In this document: positions 55,307-64,000 of the stretch, piece after piece
How positions within the stretch are numbered: the first letter of the stretch is position 1
Layout: each line of letters begins with the position of its first letter
DNA from: Comamonas terrigena NBRC 13299
GTDB lineage: Bacteria > Pseudomonadota > Gammaproteobacteria > Burkholderiales > Burkholderiaceae_C
Length of the DNA: 64,000 nt
Direction of reading: 5' to 3'
Assembly: GCF_006740045.1 (NCBI RefSeq)
Contig: NZ_AP019749.1
Location: 1,197,001 to 1,261,000, forward strand
Translations under genes and position numbers: made by a program
The notes under the pieces: generated by a model
Told to the model about the DNA's origin: nothing
The model's database searches: none
Seen by the model: the letters and a program-made list of their open reading frames with translations, nothing else

Positions 55307-56289
55307 GTGGCATCTCCGGTGCGGGTGCGCAGATCGGCGTAGGCGGCGGCCAGTGCTTCGTAGGCGGCGCGCTGGGCAGCGGTGTGGGCTTTGGGCACCT
55401 GCAGCTGCAGCACCAGGTACAGGTCGCCCGGCGTGCTGCTGGGCAGGCCCTTGCCTTTGATGCGCAGCTTGCGCCCGGGCTGGCTGCCGGCGGGGACATT
55501 GATCTCCAGGGGGCCGGCCAGGGTGGTGAATTCCACCGGGCCACCCAGTGCCGCTTCCCAGGGCATCAGGGGCAGCTGCTGGTACACGTCCTTGCCTTCG
55601 GTGTGCCAGCGCTTGTCGGCGCGAAAGCGCACTTCCAGCAGCAGGTCGCCGGCTTCGCCGTTGCCCAGGCCGGGGCTGCCCTGGCCTGCCAGGCGGATCA
55701 TCTGGCCTTCGCGCACCCCCTTGGGAATGGTGACCTGTAGCTCGCGCACGGTTTCATGGGCGTGGCCCTGGGCGTCCAGCTGCACGCCGCGCAACTGCAG
55801 GCGGTGCATGCCGCCGGCGTAGCTGTCGGGCACATCCAGCTCGATGACGGAGTGCTGGTCCCGGCCGCGCACATCGGGCGGCGGCCCGGCCTGCTGGCGC
55901 TGGCGGCGCTGCTGGCGCTGGGCCCGGCCAAACAGCTCTTCGAAAAAGCTGCTGTAGTCCTCGCCGTGCATGCCACCCATGCCACTGGCGCCATCGCTGT
56001 CGCGGAAGTGGAATTCCTGGTGGTTCCAGCCCGGGGGCGGGGTAAAGCCCTGGCCTTGTGCGCCCTGGTACTGGCTGGGGTCGCCCAGTTCGTCATAGGC
56101 CTTGCGTTTTTCCGGGTCGGACAGCACGTTGTAGGCCTCGTTGACCTCGGCCATGCGCTGCTGGGCATCGGCCTCCTTGCTGACATCCGGGTGGTACTTG
56201 CGCGCCAGCTTGCGGAACGCTTTCTTGATCTCGTCTGCGCCGGCGTCTTTGGCCACACCCAAAGTCTTGTAGTAGTCCTTGTAATCCAC
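55303..56289 (-). CDS. cbpA: Curved DNA-binding protein / DnaJ-class co-chaperone CbpA
   Basis: 328 residues from a GTG at 56289, supported by GGGAGG 6 bases upstream and the family start MDYKDYYKTLGV. The J domain has the HPD motif H33-P34-D35; a Gly/Phe and Met-rich linker follows; C-terminal substrate-binding domains include the ELDVPDSYAGG and GSPGLGNGEAGDLLL strands. It stimulates DnaK and can bind DNA. The frame extends upstream to other starts but without family similarity. Confidence 0.9.
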   Translation of the reverse strand: MDYKDYYKTLGVAKDAGADEIKKAFRKLARKYHPDVSKEADAQQRMAEVNEAYNVLSDPEKRKAYDELGDPSQYQGAQGQGFTPPPGWNHQEFHFRDSDGASGMGGMHGEDYSSFFEELFGRAQRQQRRQRQQAGPPPDVRGRDQHSVIELDVPDSYAGGMHRLQLRGVQLDAQGHAHETVRELQVTIPKGVREGQMIRLAGQGSPGLGNGEAGDLLLEVRFRADKRWHTEGKDVYQQLPLMPWEAALGGPVEFTTLAGPLEINVPAGSQPGRKLRIKGKGLPSSTPGDLYLVLQLQVPKAHTAAQRAAYEALAAAYADLRTRTGDAT

Positions 56290-56410
56290 TGCAGGCCTCC
56301 CTAGGGGCAGCGCGGTCGAAAGCGGCGCTGCATGCCCGGCCATCATGCGGCATGCTGGCTGACAAGGTCGAGGGTTTTTTCCATATGTGCACCGCAGCAT
56401 GCGGGCATGC

Positions 56411-56445
56411 AAAAGCCGCCGGGCCCGGGCAGGCTGCGGCGGCTT
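56411..56445 (-). terminator. Intrinsic terminator after suhB
   Basis: Minus-strand stem AAGCCGCCG / CGGCGGCTT (56437-56445 with 56413-56421) with a 15-base loop, ending in TTTT (56411-56414). It lies 41 bases past the suhB stop and before cbpA on the same strand. Confidence 0.75.
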
Positions 56446-56486
56446 GGCGTGGCTGCATTGGGCAGCCAGGGCGGAGGAGGCCGGTA

Positions 56487-57368
56487 TCAGGCTTCTTGCG
56501 CGCCTTCGCCAGCGGTGTCTTGCTTCAGCGCGGCTTGCACGCCCATCTTGTCGTCCACACCGGCGAACTTGCTGTACTTGCCCAGGATGCCGACCAGTTG
56601 GCCATAGGCGCGGGGGTTGCCGGCCAGCAGCTCGCGCTGTTCCAGGAAGTCGGCTTCGCCGGTGAAGTTGCCCACCAGACCACCGGCTTCGGTCACCAGC
56701 AGGCTGCCGGCGGCGATGTCCCAGCTGGACAGGCCGGTTTCAAAGAAACCGTCGGTAAAGCCGGCGGCCACATAGGCCAGGTCCAGTGCGGCAGAGCCAG
56801 GGCGGCGCACGCCGGCCACGCGCTCGGTCACGTCGGCGAACATGCGCAGGTAGTGGCGCAGGTTGTCACCGGGGCGGAAGGGGAAGCCGGTGGAGACCAG
56901 GCAGTCCTTGAGCTGGGTGCGCTTGGACACGCGGATGCGGCGTTCGTTCAGGAAAGCACCACGGCCACGGGTAGCGGTGAACAGGTCGTTGCGGCTGGGG
57001 TCGTACACCACTGCGTGCTCGATCTTGCCCTTGTACGACAGTGCAATGCTGACGCAGTACACGGGGAAGCCGTGGATGAAGTTGGTGGTGCCGTCCAGGG
57101 GATCGATGATCCAGATGTGGTCGGAGTTCTTGTTGCCGTATTCGCTGCCGGATTCTTCGGCCAGGATGCCGTGCTGGGGGTAGGCGCCCAGCAGGGTTTC
57201 GATGATGATGCGCTCGGACGCCTGGTCCACTTCGGTCACAAAGTCGTTGACCTGCTTTTGCGCCACGCGCACGTTCTCCACATCAAGGGCGGCACGGTTG
57301 ATGACAGCGCCAGCGGCGCGGGCGGCCTTGATGGCCACGTTGAGCATGGGATGCAGGTTGGTCGACAT
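56487..57368 (-). CDS. suhB: Inositol-1-monophosphatase family protein
   Basis: 293 residues. Metal-binding motifs: E71/E72 in LAEESG, D89-PLDGTTN ([15 protein letters not shown]) and [10 protein letters not shown]. SuhB dephosphorylates inositol phosphates and also takes part in rRNA antitermination and 30S maturation in E. coli. Divergent from trmJ across about 270 bases, an arrangement common in proteobacteria. Confidence 0.93.
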   Translation of the reverse strand: MSTNLHPMLNVAIKAARAAGAVINRAALDVENVRVAQKQVNDFVTEVDQASERIIIETLLGAYPQHGILAEESGSEYGNKNSDHIWIIDPLDGTTNFIHGFPVYCVSIALSYKGKIEHAVVYDPSRNDLFTATRGRGAFLNERRIRVSKRTQLKDCLVSTGFPFRPGDNLRHYLRMFADVTERVAGVRRPGSAALDLAYVAAGFTDGFFETGLSSWDIAAGSLLVTEAGGLVGNFTGEADFLEQRELLAGNPRAYGQLVGILGKYSKFAGVDDKMGVQAALKQDTAGEGAQEA

Positions 57369-57636
57369 AGATTGTGTAAGCGTTGGGTGCTAAACCACAG
57401 GCGCGCGCATGCTGTACCTAACGCAACTTCTCTCAGACAACAACCAGCATGACACACCGCCCGCAGCGGATGAAGAACTCTTTCAGGCGGTCGGACCCGG
57501 TGCAATGGCAGTGCAATGACCGGGTTCCCGCGCTCTGCGCACGTCCGGCGATGCGGACAGCGACAATAGGGGCGAGATTCTAACTGGCTTCGCCATTTTT
57601 TGCTGCCCGCGGTTTCGCGCCGGGCATGACATTTTC

Positions 57637-58458
57637 ATGAAAACCCGTTTTGTACTGATAGAAACCAGCCATGCCGGCAATGTGGGCGCTGCCGCCCGCG
57701 CCATGAAGACCATGGGCTTCGACGATCTGGTGCTGGTGCGGCCGCGCTGGGCCAATGTGCTGCGCAAGGAAGAAACCATCCAGCGCGCCAGTGGCGCCTT
57801 GGATGTGCTGGGCAATGCCCGCATTGTGGAAACGCTGGACGAAGCCCTGGACGGCATCAGCCATCTGTGTGCCACGGCCATGACGCCGCGCGACTTTGGT
57901 CCGCCCACACGCACGCCGCGCCAGCATTTCGAGATGCTGATGAAAGGGGAGCTGGATGTGCGTCCTGCAGACACGGCACAGGCGGTTCAGTGTTTGGCTT
58001 CCGGCGTGGCCGCTGCGGCCGAATCCGCGCCTTCCGCCACGTGCAACCAGACCGGTGTGGGCCTGCTGTTCGGCTGCGAGCGCTTTGGCATGAGCAACGA
58101 GGATGTCTATCGCAGCGATGTGGCGCTTTCCATTCCATCCAATCCGCAGTTCGGCTCGCTGAACCTGGGCGCGGCCATCCAGGTGGTGGCCTATGAATGG
58201 CGGCAGGCACTGGGCGGTTTCCCGGTGGTGGAGCACACGCCCCAGCCGCAGCGCGCCGATGTGGCGCAGGTGGGCGGCATGCTGCAGCATTGGGAAGAGG
58301 CGCTGACGCACATCGGTTTTCTGGACCCGGCCGCACCCAAGAAGCTGATGCCGCGCCTCAACCAATTGTTCAACCGCGCCCAGCTGACGCAGGAGGAAAT
58401 CCACATCCTGCGCGGTGTCGCCAAACGCATGCTGATGAGCGAGGCGGCAAGCCGCTAG
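57637..58458 (+). CDS. trmJ: tRNA (cytidine/uridine-2'-O-)-methyltransferase TrmJ
   Basis: 273 residues. SpoU-type trefoil-knot methyltransferase: FVLIETSHAGNVGAAARAMKTMG at the N-terminus, LLFGCERFGMSNEDV and LNLGAAIQVVAYE at the knot. It methylates ribose at position 32 of tRNA. A C-terminal helical dimerisation tail is present. cysE follows after 34 bases. Confidence 0.94.
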   Translation: MKTRFVLIETSHAGNVGAAARAMKTMGFDDLVLVRPRWANVLRKEETIQRASGALDVLGNARIVETLDEALDGISHLCATAMTPRDFGPPTRTPRQHFEMLMKGELDVRPADTAQAVQCLASGVAAAAESAPSATCNQTGVGLLFGCERFGMSNEDVYRSDVALSIPSNPQFGSLNLGAAIQVVAYEWRQALGGFPVVEHTPQPQRADVAQVGGMLQHWEEALTHIGFLDPAAPKKLMPRLNQLFNRAQLTQEEIHILRGVAKRMLMSEAASR

Positions 58459-58492
58459 ACTGGCGACCTTTTCTTCCACTTTGTAACACCTG

Positions 58493-59341
58493 ATGCTTTC
58501 CCGCCTGCGCTCCGACATCCAGTGCATTCTTGACCGCGACCCCGCGGCCCGCAGCACCTGGGAAGTCGTCACCTGTTACCCCGGCCTGCATGCCATCTGG
58601 CTGCAGCGCTTGGCGCACTGGTGCTGGACGCATGGGCTCAAGTGGCTGGGGCGTTTCATCTCGCACCTGGGACGCTGGCTCACGGGCATTGAAATCCACC
58701 CCGGTGCGGTGATTGGCGAGCGCGTGTTCATCGATCACGGCATGGGCGTGGTGATCGGCGAAACCGCGGTGGTGGGCGACGGCTGCACCATCTACCACGG
58801 CGTCACGCTGGGCGGCACCTCGCTGTACAAGGGCAGCAAGCGCCACCCCACACTGGGAAAGAACGTGGTGGTGGCCGCCGGCGCCAAGGTGCTGGGCGGC
58901 TTTGAGGTGGGCGACAACGCCAAGATCGGCAGCAACGCCGTGGTCATCAAGCCGGTGCCCGCCGGCGCCACGGCTGTGGGCATTCCGGCGCGGATCATTC
59001 CGTCCAAGGAAGGCGCCAGCGCCGATGTGACCGATGCCGTGGATCTGCCGCCCGTGGTTCAGCCGGCCAGTGCGGCACCGTCGGCCGCCGCTAACGCCGA
59101 CTGCGCGAGCCAGGAGGGGGTTTTCACCGCCTATGGCGTGACGCAGGAAGACGACCCGCTGTCCCAGGCCATGCGCGGTCTGGTCGATGGTGCCGCCTGC
59201 CACGAGGAGCAACTGGCCAAGCTGTGGGAAGTGGTCGAGAAACTGTCGGTGCAGATGTCGGCGCGCGACTGCGTGCCGTCCGAAGCCGAACGTGGCCAGC
59301 ATTTCGAGACCGAGAAGATCAAGCAGATCCTGGGCAAGTAA
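58493..59341 (+). CDS. cysE: Serine O-acetyltransferase with extended C-terminus
   Basis: 282 residues. The hexapeptide-repeat (left-handed beta helix) part is [21 protein letters not shown], with [12 protein letters not shown] and the lysine/histidine-rich loop [15 protein letters not shown]. Catalytic His residues lie in FIDHGMG and IYHGVTLGG. It makes O-acetylserine for cysteine synthesis. About 100 residues follow the fold (from ~175), acidic and helical, beyond the common short C-terminal tail that binds CysK. A 16-bp palindrome GCCCGCCATGGCGGGC lies right after the stop. Confidence 0.9.
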   Translation: MLSRLRSDIQCILDRDPAARSTWEVVTCYPGLHAIWLQRLAHWCWTHGLKWLGRFISHLGRWLTGIEIHPGAVIGERVFIDHGMGVVIGETAVVGDGCTIYHGVTLGGTSLYKGSKRHPTLGKNVVVAAGAKVLGGFEVGDNAKIGSNAVVIKPVPAGATAVGIPARIIPSKEGASADVTDAVDLPPVVQPASAAPSAAANADCASQEGVFTAYGVTQEDDPLSQAMRGLVDGAACHEEQLAKLWEVVEKLSVQMSARDCVPSEAERGQHFETEKIKQILGK

Positions 59342-59386
59342 GCCCGCCATGGCGGGCATAAGCGCTTTGCAAGGCGCACGTTGAAG

Positions 59387-59412
59387 AAAGGGCCCTCGCA
59401 GGCCCTTTTTTT
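59387..59412 (+). terminator. Intrinsic terminator after cysE
   Basis: Stem AAAGGGCC / GGCCCTTT (59387-59394 with 59401-59408), loop CTCGCA, then T to 59412. Confidence 0.92.
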
Positions 59413-59584
59413 CGGGCGTCTGCTGCACTTTTCGCTGGGCGCATGCCGTGGTGGCAGGCCTTGCCGGACAAGCGGGGGCTGAAATGTCGCTGGATCTGCG
59501 TCACCTAGGTGGCGCTGGCAGCTGCCAAGCTCTTGTACGCTTGGTGCTTTGTTCCACCTTTGACCTGTAACAGGACCGCTATCC

Positions 59585-60229
59585 ATGGATGTGACCCAAG
59601 CCCTGCGCGAACGCCGTTCGGTGCGCGCCTTCACCGAGCAAGTGCCCGCAGCCGATCTGGTGCAGCGCATCATGCAAGATGCCGCCGCAGCCGCTTCCGG
59701 TGGCAATATGCAGCCCTGGCGCGTGGCCGCCATCTCCGGCCAGCCGCTGCAAGCCATGCTCGCCGATGTGGCCAAGACCCCTGGCGAAGAAAACCCCCAG
59801 CATGTCTCGTACCCGCCGAATCTGTGGGAACCCTACCGCACCCGCCGCTTTGCCAACGGTGAAGACCTGTATGCCAGCATCGGCGTGCCGCGCGAGGACA
59901 AGGCCGGCCGCCTGAAGCAGCTGGCCAAGAATGCCCAGTTCTTTGGCGCGCCCGTAGGCGTGATCATGTTCACCGAAGAGCGCATGGGCCCGGTGCAGTG
60001 GATCGACCTGGGCATCTATCTGCAGGCCTTCATGCTGCGTGCCACCGAAGAAGGCCTGGCCACCTGCGCCCAGGGTTTCTGGCGCCGTTACGACGCCGTG
60101 GTCAAACAGCATCTCGCGGTACCGGAAGGCTATCTGGTGGCCTTTGGCATTGCCCTGGGCTACGAAGACACGACGGCGCCGATCAACACCATGCGTGCCA
60201 GCCGGGCCGAGTTTGCCGAGTGGGGGTAG
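59585..60229 (+). CDS. Nitroreductase family protein
   Basis: 214 residues. FMN-dependent fold with RERRSVRAFTEQVP at the N-terminus, SGGNMQPWRV for cofactor binding and a helix near WIDLGIYLQAFMLRA. Reduces nitroaromatics, quinones or other electrophiles; the natural substrate is unknown. Alone on the plus strand between two terminators, so expressed on its own. Confidence 0.9.
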   Translation: MDVTQALRERRSVRAFTEQVPAADLVQRIMQDAAAAASGGNMQPWRVAAISGQPLQAMLADVAKTPGEENPQHVSYPPNLWEPYRTRRFANGEDLYASIGVPREDKAGRLKQLAKNAQFFGAPVGVIMFTEERMGPVQWIDLGIYLQAFMLRATEEGLATCAQGFWRRYDAVVKQHLAVPEGYLVAFGIALGYEDTTAPINTMRASRAEFAEWG

Positions 60230-60276
60230 TTGCAGGGGTTCTGACCCCCAGCGGCCCCCTGCGCCGGTGGCTGTGC

Positions 60277-60303
60277 AAAAAGGGGCTGACAGCCCCTTTT
60301 TTT
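60277..60303. terminator. Bidirectional intrinsic terminator between nitroreductase and PrpD-family genes
   Basis: Stem AAAAAGGGGCT-GAC-AGCCCCTTTTT with T runs in both directions. It lies between convergent stops (60229 and 60373). Confidence 0.92.
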
Positions 60304-60372
60304 CTGCGTGCGATAGAGGGTCCTGTGGGCTATGCAGGCCGGCCTTGGAGGCCCTGGCACCGGGCCCATGGC

Positions 60373-61716
60373 TCAGAGAAAGTGCAGATCCGGTGCCGTT
60401 TCCAGCTGCCACAGCCGGGACGAGATGGCCTGCAGCCGCTCTGCCCCCAGGGTGGCGGTGGCCAGCTCTTCCAGCTTGCTCTGCAGATCGGCATCGGTGA
60501 GCGGCATGTCCGGATCGCCTTTGCGGGTGGGCTGCAGAAAGCGCAGTGTCTGGCCGCTGTGCAGGCGGATGGTGACCTGGGCCGCACGCTGCCCCGGGAA
60601 CTGGCGGTCCAGATCGGGGTGCACCGTCAAGCTCACCTTCTCCATCAGGGCGCGGGTGTCGGGGTGGTGCAGCTGCGCCGCATCGAACGCGGCCAGGCGC
60701 ACGCTGCCGCACCGCAGGGCGGTGCTGACCACGTAGGGAATGCTGAAGCGGGCTTCGGCAGCGGTGCGCGGTGCGGGATTGCCGGCGACCGCCAGTGCCG
60801 GACCGTAGGTGGCCACCTCGATGTGGGCAATCTCCGCAGGCGTGAAACCATGGGTGCGCTGCAGCTCCAGTGCGCCATCAATGGGGGCGAAGGTGTGGCC
60901 GCAGCAGGCGTGGTTCTTGAAGGTCATTTCCGTGATGTTGAAGGCCTTGCCCAGATCGGCCAGCACCGGCGCCCAGTCGGGTGCGTTGCCCATGGCCACG
61001 CCCATCCCCATCTTGCCTTCCAGCACGTCCAGCGAGCCGGTGATGCCCTGCCGGGCCATCAATGCAGCCGCCACACCGGCTTCTGCGGCGCGTCCGGAAT
61101 GCAAGGGCTTGGACATGGAGTCCATCTGAAAGGCCTGCTGCAGCCCTGCGGCGAACGTGGCCGAAGTGCACAGCGCATGGGTGAACTGCGTGGCATCCAG
61201 GTGCAGCAGACAGGCCGCTGCCGCGGCCGCGCCGAACGTGCCCACGGTGCCGGTGTTGTGCCAGTACTGGTAGTGCGCACGTCCCAGGATCTGGCCGATG
61301 CGGGTCGAGATTTCGTAGCCGACGATGACCGCCTGCAGAAATTCACGGCCGGTGGCATCCACCTGCTGGCCCACTGCCAGGGCGGCCGAAATCGTTGGGG
61401 CGCCGGGATGGTAGATGGCGTGCTTGAAGATGTCGTCGACTTCTGCCGTGTGGGAAGCCGTGCCCTGGATCAAGGCGGCCGCCTTGACCGTTGCCGGGCG
61501 GCCCAGAGCCAGCCGCGCCGGTCCCCGGTCCAGGTCGTCCGCCATGGCGGCTTCGAGCAAGGGCGTGGGGTGCATGGGGTAGCCGGCAATCAGGGCCGCG
61601 TACCAGTCCACGACGGCACGCTTGGCGTGGTGCAGCACAGAGGGGCTGATGGGCTGGGTCGGGAAGCGGGCACCGAACTGGCCCAGGGTTTCGCTGACGT
61701 ACATGGTGGCAGACAC
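60373..61716 (-). CDS. MmgE/PrpD family protein
   Basis: 447 residues. PrpD-fold features: AKRAVVDWYAALIAG, GTASHTAEVDDIFKHAIYHPG, and the FKNHACCGHTFAPIDGAL segment. PrpD dehydrates 2-methylcitrate; MmgE/PrpD relatives act on other branched acids, and no other methylcitrate-cycle gene is here. The start is GTG at 61716 or ATG at 61704. Divergent from the acyl-CoA dehydrogenase; the two likely serve one catabolic pathway. Confidence 0.88.
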   Translation of the reverse strand: MSATMYVSETLGQFGARFPTQPISPSVLHHAKRAVVDWYAALIAGYPMHPTPLLEAAMADDLDRGPARLALGRPATVKAAALIQGTASHTAEVDDIFKHAIYHPGAPTISAALAVGQQVDATGREFLQAVIVGYEISTRIGQILGRAHYQYWHNTGTVGTFGAAAAAACLLHLDATQFTHALCTSATFAAGLQQAFQMDSMSKPLHSGRAAEAGVAAALMARQGITGSLDVLEGKMGMGVAMGNAPDWAPVLADLGKAFNITEMTFKNHACCGHTFAPIDGALELQRTHGFTPAEIAHIEVATYGPALAVAGNPAPRTAAEARFSIPYVVSTALRCGSVRLAAFDAAQLHHPDTRALMEKVSLTVHPDLDRQFPGQRAAQVTIRLHSGQTLRFLQPTRKGDPDMPLTDADLQSKLEELATATLGAERLQAISSRLWQLETAPDLHFL

Positions 61717-61897
61717 GATGGAGAGGGGAGTGTGGGAGAGAGGGTAGAGGGCAATGGCCCCCGGAATCTGCAGGATAGGCCGGCAGCCAGGTATCAGTCA
61801 TTTCTCTAACTCATATCTTGCGGCGCAATTGGAAGACCTTGCCATGAGCGGGCGGGCAGATCATTCGGGCCATTGTTCAACCCCGCACGATCGCACC

Positions 61898-63052
61898 ATG
61901 GATTTCACCCTTTCCGAAGAACACCAGGCATTCGCCGACAGCGTGGCCCGCTTCGCCCAAGACAAGCTGGCCGCCGGCGCGCTGGAGCGCGCACATGCCT
62001 CCCACTATCCCTGGGAGACCGCGCAGATGCTGGCGGAGCAAGGCTTGCTGGGGATCGCTTTCCCGGAAGAAGATGGCGGCCAGGGCGGCTCGCTGATGCA
62101 CGCCGTGCTGGCCATCCAGCAGGTGGCACTGGTCTGCCCCAAGAGTGCGGACATTGTGCAGGCCGGCAACTTCGGCCCGATCCGCACCTTTGTGGAGTAC
62201 GCCACACCCGAGCAGAAGGCGCGCTTTCTTCCGGATCTGCTGGCTGGAAAAAAGCTCATTTCTTTGGGCATGACCGAGCCGGATGCCGGCTCGGCAGTGA
62301 CCGAACTCAAGACCTCGGCCGTGCTGGACGGCGATCACTACGTCATCAACGGCAGCAAGGTGTTCTCGACCCACAGCCCCGAGGCGGAGCTGTTCCTGAT
62401 CTATGTGCGCTTCGGCCCCGGTGTGGACGGCATCGGTTCGGTGCTGGTGGAGCGCGGCACCCCCGGCTTCGACGTGGGCCAGCCGTCGAACTTCATGAAC
62501 GGCGAGCAGTGGTCGCAGCTGTACTTCGAGAACTGCCGCATTCCCAAGGGCAATCTGCTGCTGGGCGCCGGAGGCTTCAAGAAGCAGATCTCCGGCTTCA
62601 ACGTGGAGCGTCTGGGCAATGCCTCGCGTGCGCTGGCACTGGGCCGCCACGCCTTCAACCTGGCGCGTGAGCACGCCATGGTGCGCAAGCAGTTCGGCCG
62701 CGAGCTGTGCGAGTTCCAGGGCCTGCAGTGGAAGTTTGCCGAGATGTGGATGAAGCTGGAACAGGCGCAGCTGTTGCTCTACAAGGCCGCGCTGGAAGGC
62801 GAGCATGGCCTGCCCAGTGCGCAAAGCACGGCCATGGCCAAACTGGCCTGCAATCTGGCCGGCTGGGAAGCGTCGAACGAAGCCATGCAGGTCATGGGTG
62901 GCATGGGTTTCAGCCAGGAAGCACTGGTCGAGTACTGTGTGCGCCGCACCCGTGGCTGGATGATCGCCGGCGGTTCGATCGAAGTGCTGAAGAACCGCAT
63001 TGCCGAAGGCGTATTTGGTCGCACGTTCTCGCAACGTGCTCCCAAGCAATAA
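61898..63052 (+). CDS. Acyl-CoA dehydrogenase
   Basis: 384 residues. FAD-dependent fold: MDFTLSEEHQAFADSVARFA, FPEEDGGQGGS, LGMTEPDAGSAVTELKT, ERLGNASRALALGRHAFN and VMGGMGFSQEALVEY near the active site. It desaturates an acyl-CoA and passes electrons to ETF. The ATG at 61898 is the family start; the upstream frame has no similarity. A TctC protein follows at 31 bases. Confidence 0.93.
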   Translation: MDFTLSEEHQAFADSVARFAQDKLAAGALERAHASHYPWETAQMLAEQGLLGIAFPEEDGGQGGSLMHAVLAIQQVALVCPKSADIVQAGNFGPIRTFVEYATPEQKARFLPDLLAGKKLISLGMTEPDAGSAVTELKTSAVLDGDHYVINGSKVFSTHSPEAELFLIYVRFGPGVDGIGSVLVERGTPGFDVGQPSNFMNGEQWSQLYFENCRIPKGNLLLGAGGFKKQISGFNVERLGNASRALALGRHAFNLAREHAMVRKQFGRELCEFQGLQWKFAEMWMKLEQAQLLLYKAALEGEHGLPSAQSTAMAKLACNLAGWEASNEAMQVMGGMGFSQEALVEYCVRRTRGWMIAGGSIEVLKNRIAEGVFGRTFSQRAPKQ

Positions 63053-63083
63053 GCGCCGGCATCGCATAACAAGGAGACAAACC

Positions 63084-64000
63084 ATGCAACGTCGTACATG
63101 GGTGGCCGCAGCCGCGGCCATGGCAGGCCTCGCCCTGTCCAGCACCGCACTGGCGTCGGACGCCTATCCGGCCAAACCCGTCAAGATCATCGTCGGCTTT
63201 CAGGCCGGAGGCCCTACCGATGTGGTGGCGCGTCTGGTGGCCAAGGCTCTGCAGGACGAGCTGAAGGGGGCTTTCATCGTGGAAAACAAGGTGGGTGCGA
63301 CCAGCAACATCGCCTCGGAAATGGTGGCTGCCGCCCCGGCCGATGGCTACACCTTGCTGCTGGCGGCCGCACCGTTGACGATGAACAAATACGTGTTCCC
63401 CAAGCAGAAGTTCGATCCGCTCAAGAGCTTCGAGCCCGTCTCCAAAGTCTCTTCGGCGCCAGGGGTGCTGGCTGCCAGCCCCAAGCTGAATGTGAAGACC
63501 TACAGGGAGTTCGAGGAGCTGGCCCGAAAAAAACCGGGCGAGCTGAGCTATGGCACCACGGGTGCGGGCGGCTCGCAGCACATGGCGACGCTGCGACTGG
63601 AGCAACTGACGGGGGTCAAGATGCTGCACGTGCCGTATTCCGGCGGATCGGGTGTGCTGAACGACCTGATTGCTGGCGTAGTCGATGTCGCTTTTATGAC
63701 ATCCACCGGTGCCATGCCCAACCTGGAAGCGGGCAAAGTACGGCCTCTCGCGGTGGCCGGCCCCAACCGCCTGCCGGGTCTGCCCCAGGTGCCGACCTTC
63801 AGTGAGGTGGGCTTGCCCGACATGGTGTCCGACTCGTGGAACGGTCTGCTGGCGCCTGCGGGAACGCCCAAGGCCATTGTCGACAAGTTGTCTGCCGCCG
63901 TCATGAAAGCGGTCAAGTCCAAGGAGTTCAAGGAGGTGCTGATTCCGCAGGGCGCCGTGCTGATCGGTAATTCTCCCAGCGAGTTCAAGGCCCAGTTGCA
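63084..64000 (+). CDS. TctC/Bug family binding protein, 3'-truncated by window edge
   Basis: 305 residues are present and the frame is open to the window end. A signal peptide (MQRRTWVAAAAAMAGLALSS, cleavage near ALAS) precedes YPAKPVKIIVGFQAGGPTDVVAR, the Bug family start, with GTTGAGGSQHMATL and VPYSGGSGVLNDLIAGVVDVAF later. AAGGAG lies 8 bases before the ATG. It sits behind the acyl-CoA dehydrogenase, as often seen in carboxylate catabolic operons. Confidence 0.9.
   Translation, partial: MQRRTWVAAAAAMAGLALSSTALASDAYPAKPVKIIVGFQAGGPTDVVARLVAKALQDELKGAFIVENKVGATSNIASEMVAAAPADGYTLLLAAAPLTMNKYVFPKQKFDPLKSFEPVSKVSSAPGVLAASPKLNVKTYREFEELARKKPGELSYGTTGAGGSQHMATLRLEQLTGVKMLHVPYSGGSGVLNDLIAGVVDVAFMTSTGAMPNLEAGKVRPLAVAGPNRLPGLPQVPTFSEVGLPDMVSDSWNGLLAPAGTPKAIVDKLSAAVMKAVKSKEFKEVLIPQGAVLIGNSPSEFKAQL

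Noticed and set aside
56290..56410. Heat-shock (sigma-32) promoter for cbpA
   Set aside because: I looked for CTTGAAA and CCCCAT elements on the minus strand; only weak fragments are present, so I do not claim it.

Overview
The window looks like chromosomal DNA from a betaproteobacterium of the order Burkholderiales, most likely family Comamonadaceae (Comamonas/Delftia/Acidovorax type). The basis is high GC, a nuo operon ending in nuoN plus a DUF2818 gene, many Bug/TctC-type and TRAP-type periplasmic binding proteins, an Anbu proteasome homologue and a CbpA/CbpM pair. The genus is inferred from gene content only. No insertion sequence, prophage, CRISPR array, rRNA or tRNA was recognised.

Layout. 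1-6.9 kb: end of the complex I operon (nuoJ partial, nuoK, nuoL, nuoM, nuoN), then DUF2818 and DUF1178 genes and a terminator. 7.2-13.5 kb: a complete branched-chain amino acid/amide-type ABC importer (livG, livF, two tandem binding proteins, livH, livM). 13.6-16 kb, minus strand: a Tat-exported CrtC/AttH-like protein overlapping a cysteine-synthase-like gene. 16-22 kb: DUF924, DUF465, an acyltransferase 3, a family 3 binding protein, a DTW-domain tRNA modification enzyme and a methyltransferase. 22-25.6 kb: an AT-rich stretch, a TctC binding protein, a predicted structured small RNA with its own promoter and terminator, a histidine-rich PadR regulator and a LysR regulator.

25.7-31.6 kb: a LysR-linked cluster of pirin, YcaC-like hydrolase, XapX membrane protein, exported amidohydrolase with a Cys/His tail, and an MFS exporter with an extra C-terminal domain. 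31.6-35.5 kb, minus strand: VOC protein, SseA-type sulfurtransferase, EamA transporter, Rieske oxygenase. 35.9-39.1 kb: xseB-ispA-dxs, the isoprenoid precursor block. 39.3-46 kb: two TRAP binding proteins (plus), nhaA (minus) and the TRAP membrane subunits dctM/dctQ (minus).

46-56.5 kb is mostly minus strand: low-molecular-weight tyrosine phosphatase and an unknown partner, a lone ABC ATPase (plus), an alpha/beta hydrolase, Anbu, a LytTR two-component system with a 2TM protein, mutS and cbpM/cbpA. 56.5-64 kb: suhB, trmJ, cysE, nitroreductase, an MmgE/PrpD protein, an acyl-CoA dehydrogenase and a second TctC protein cut by the window end.

Most genes are conserved housekeeping or solute-uptake genes. 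The least explained parts are the predicted small RNA near 23.6-23.8 kb, the 25.6-31.6 kb cluster with its metal-ligand-rich amidohydrolase tail, a 52-bp perfect palindrome at 17.4 kb, and two genes whose start codons sit directly behind intrinsic terminators.
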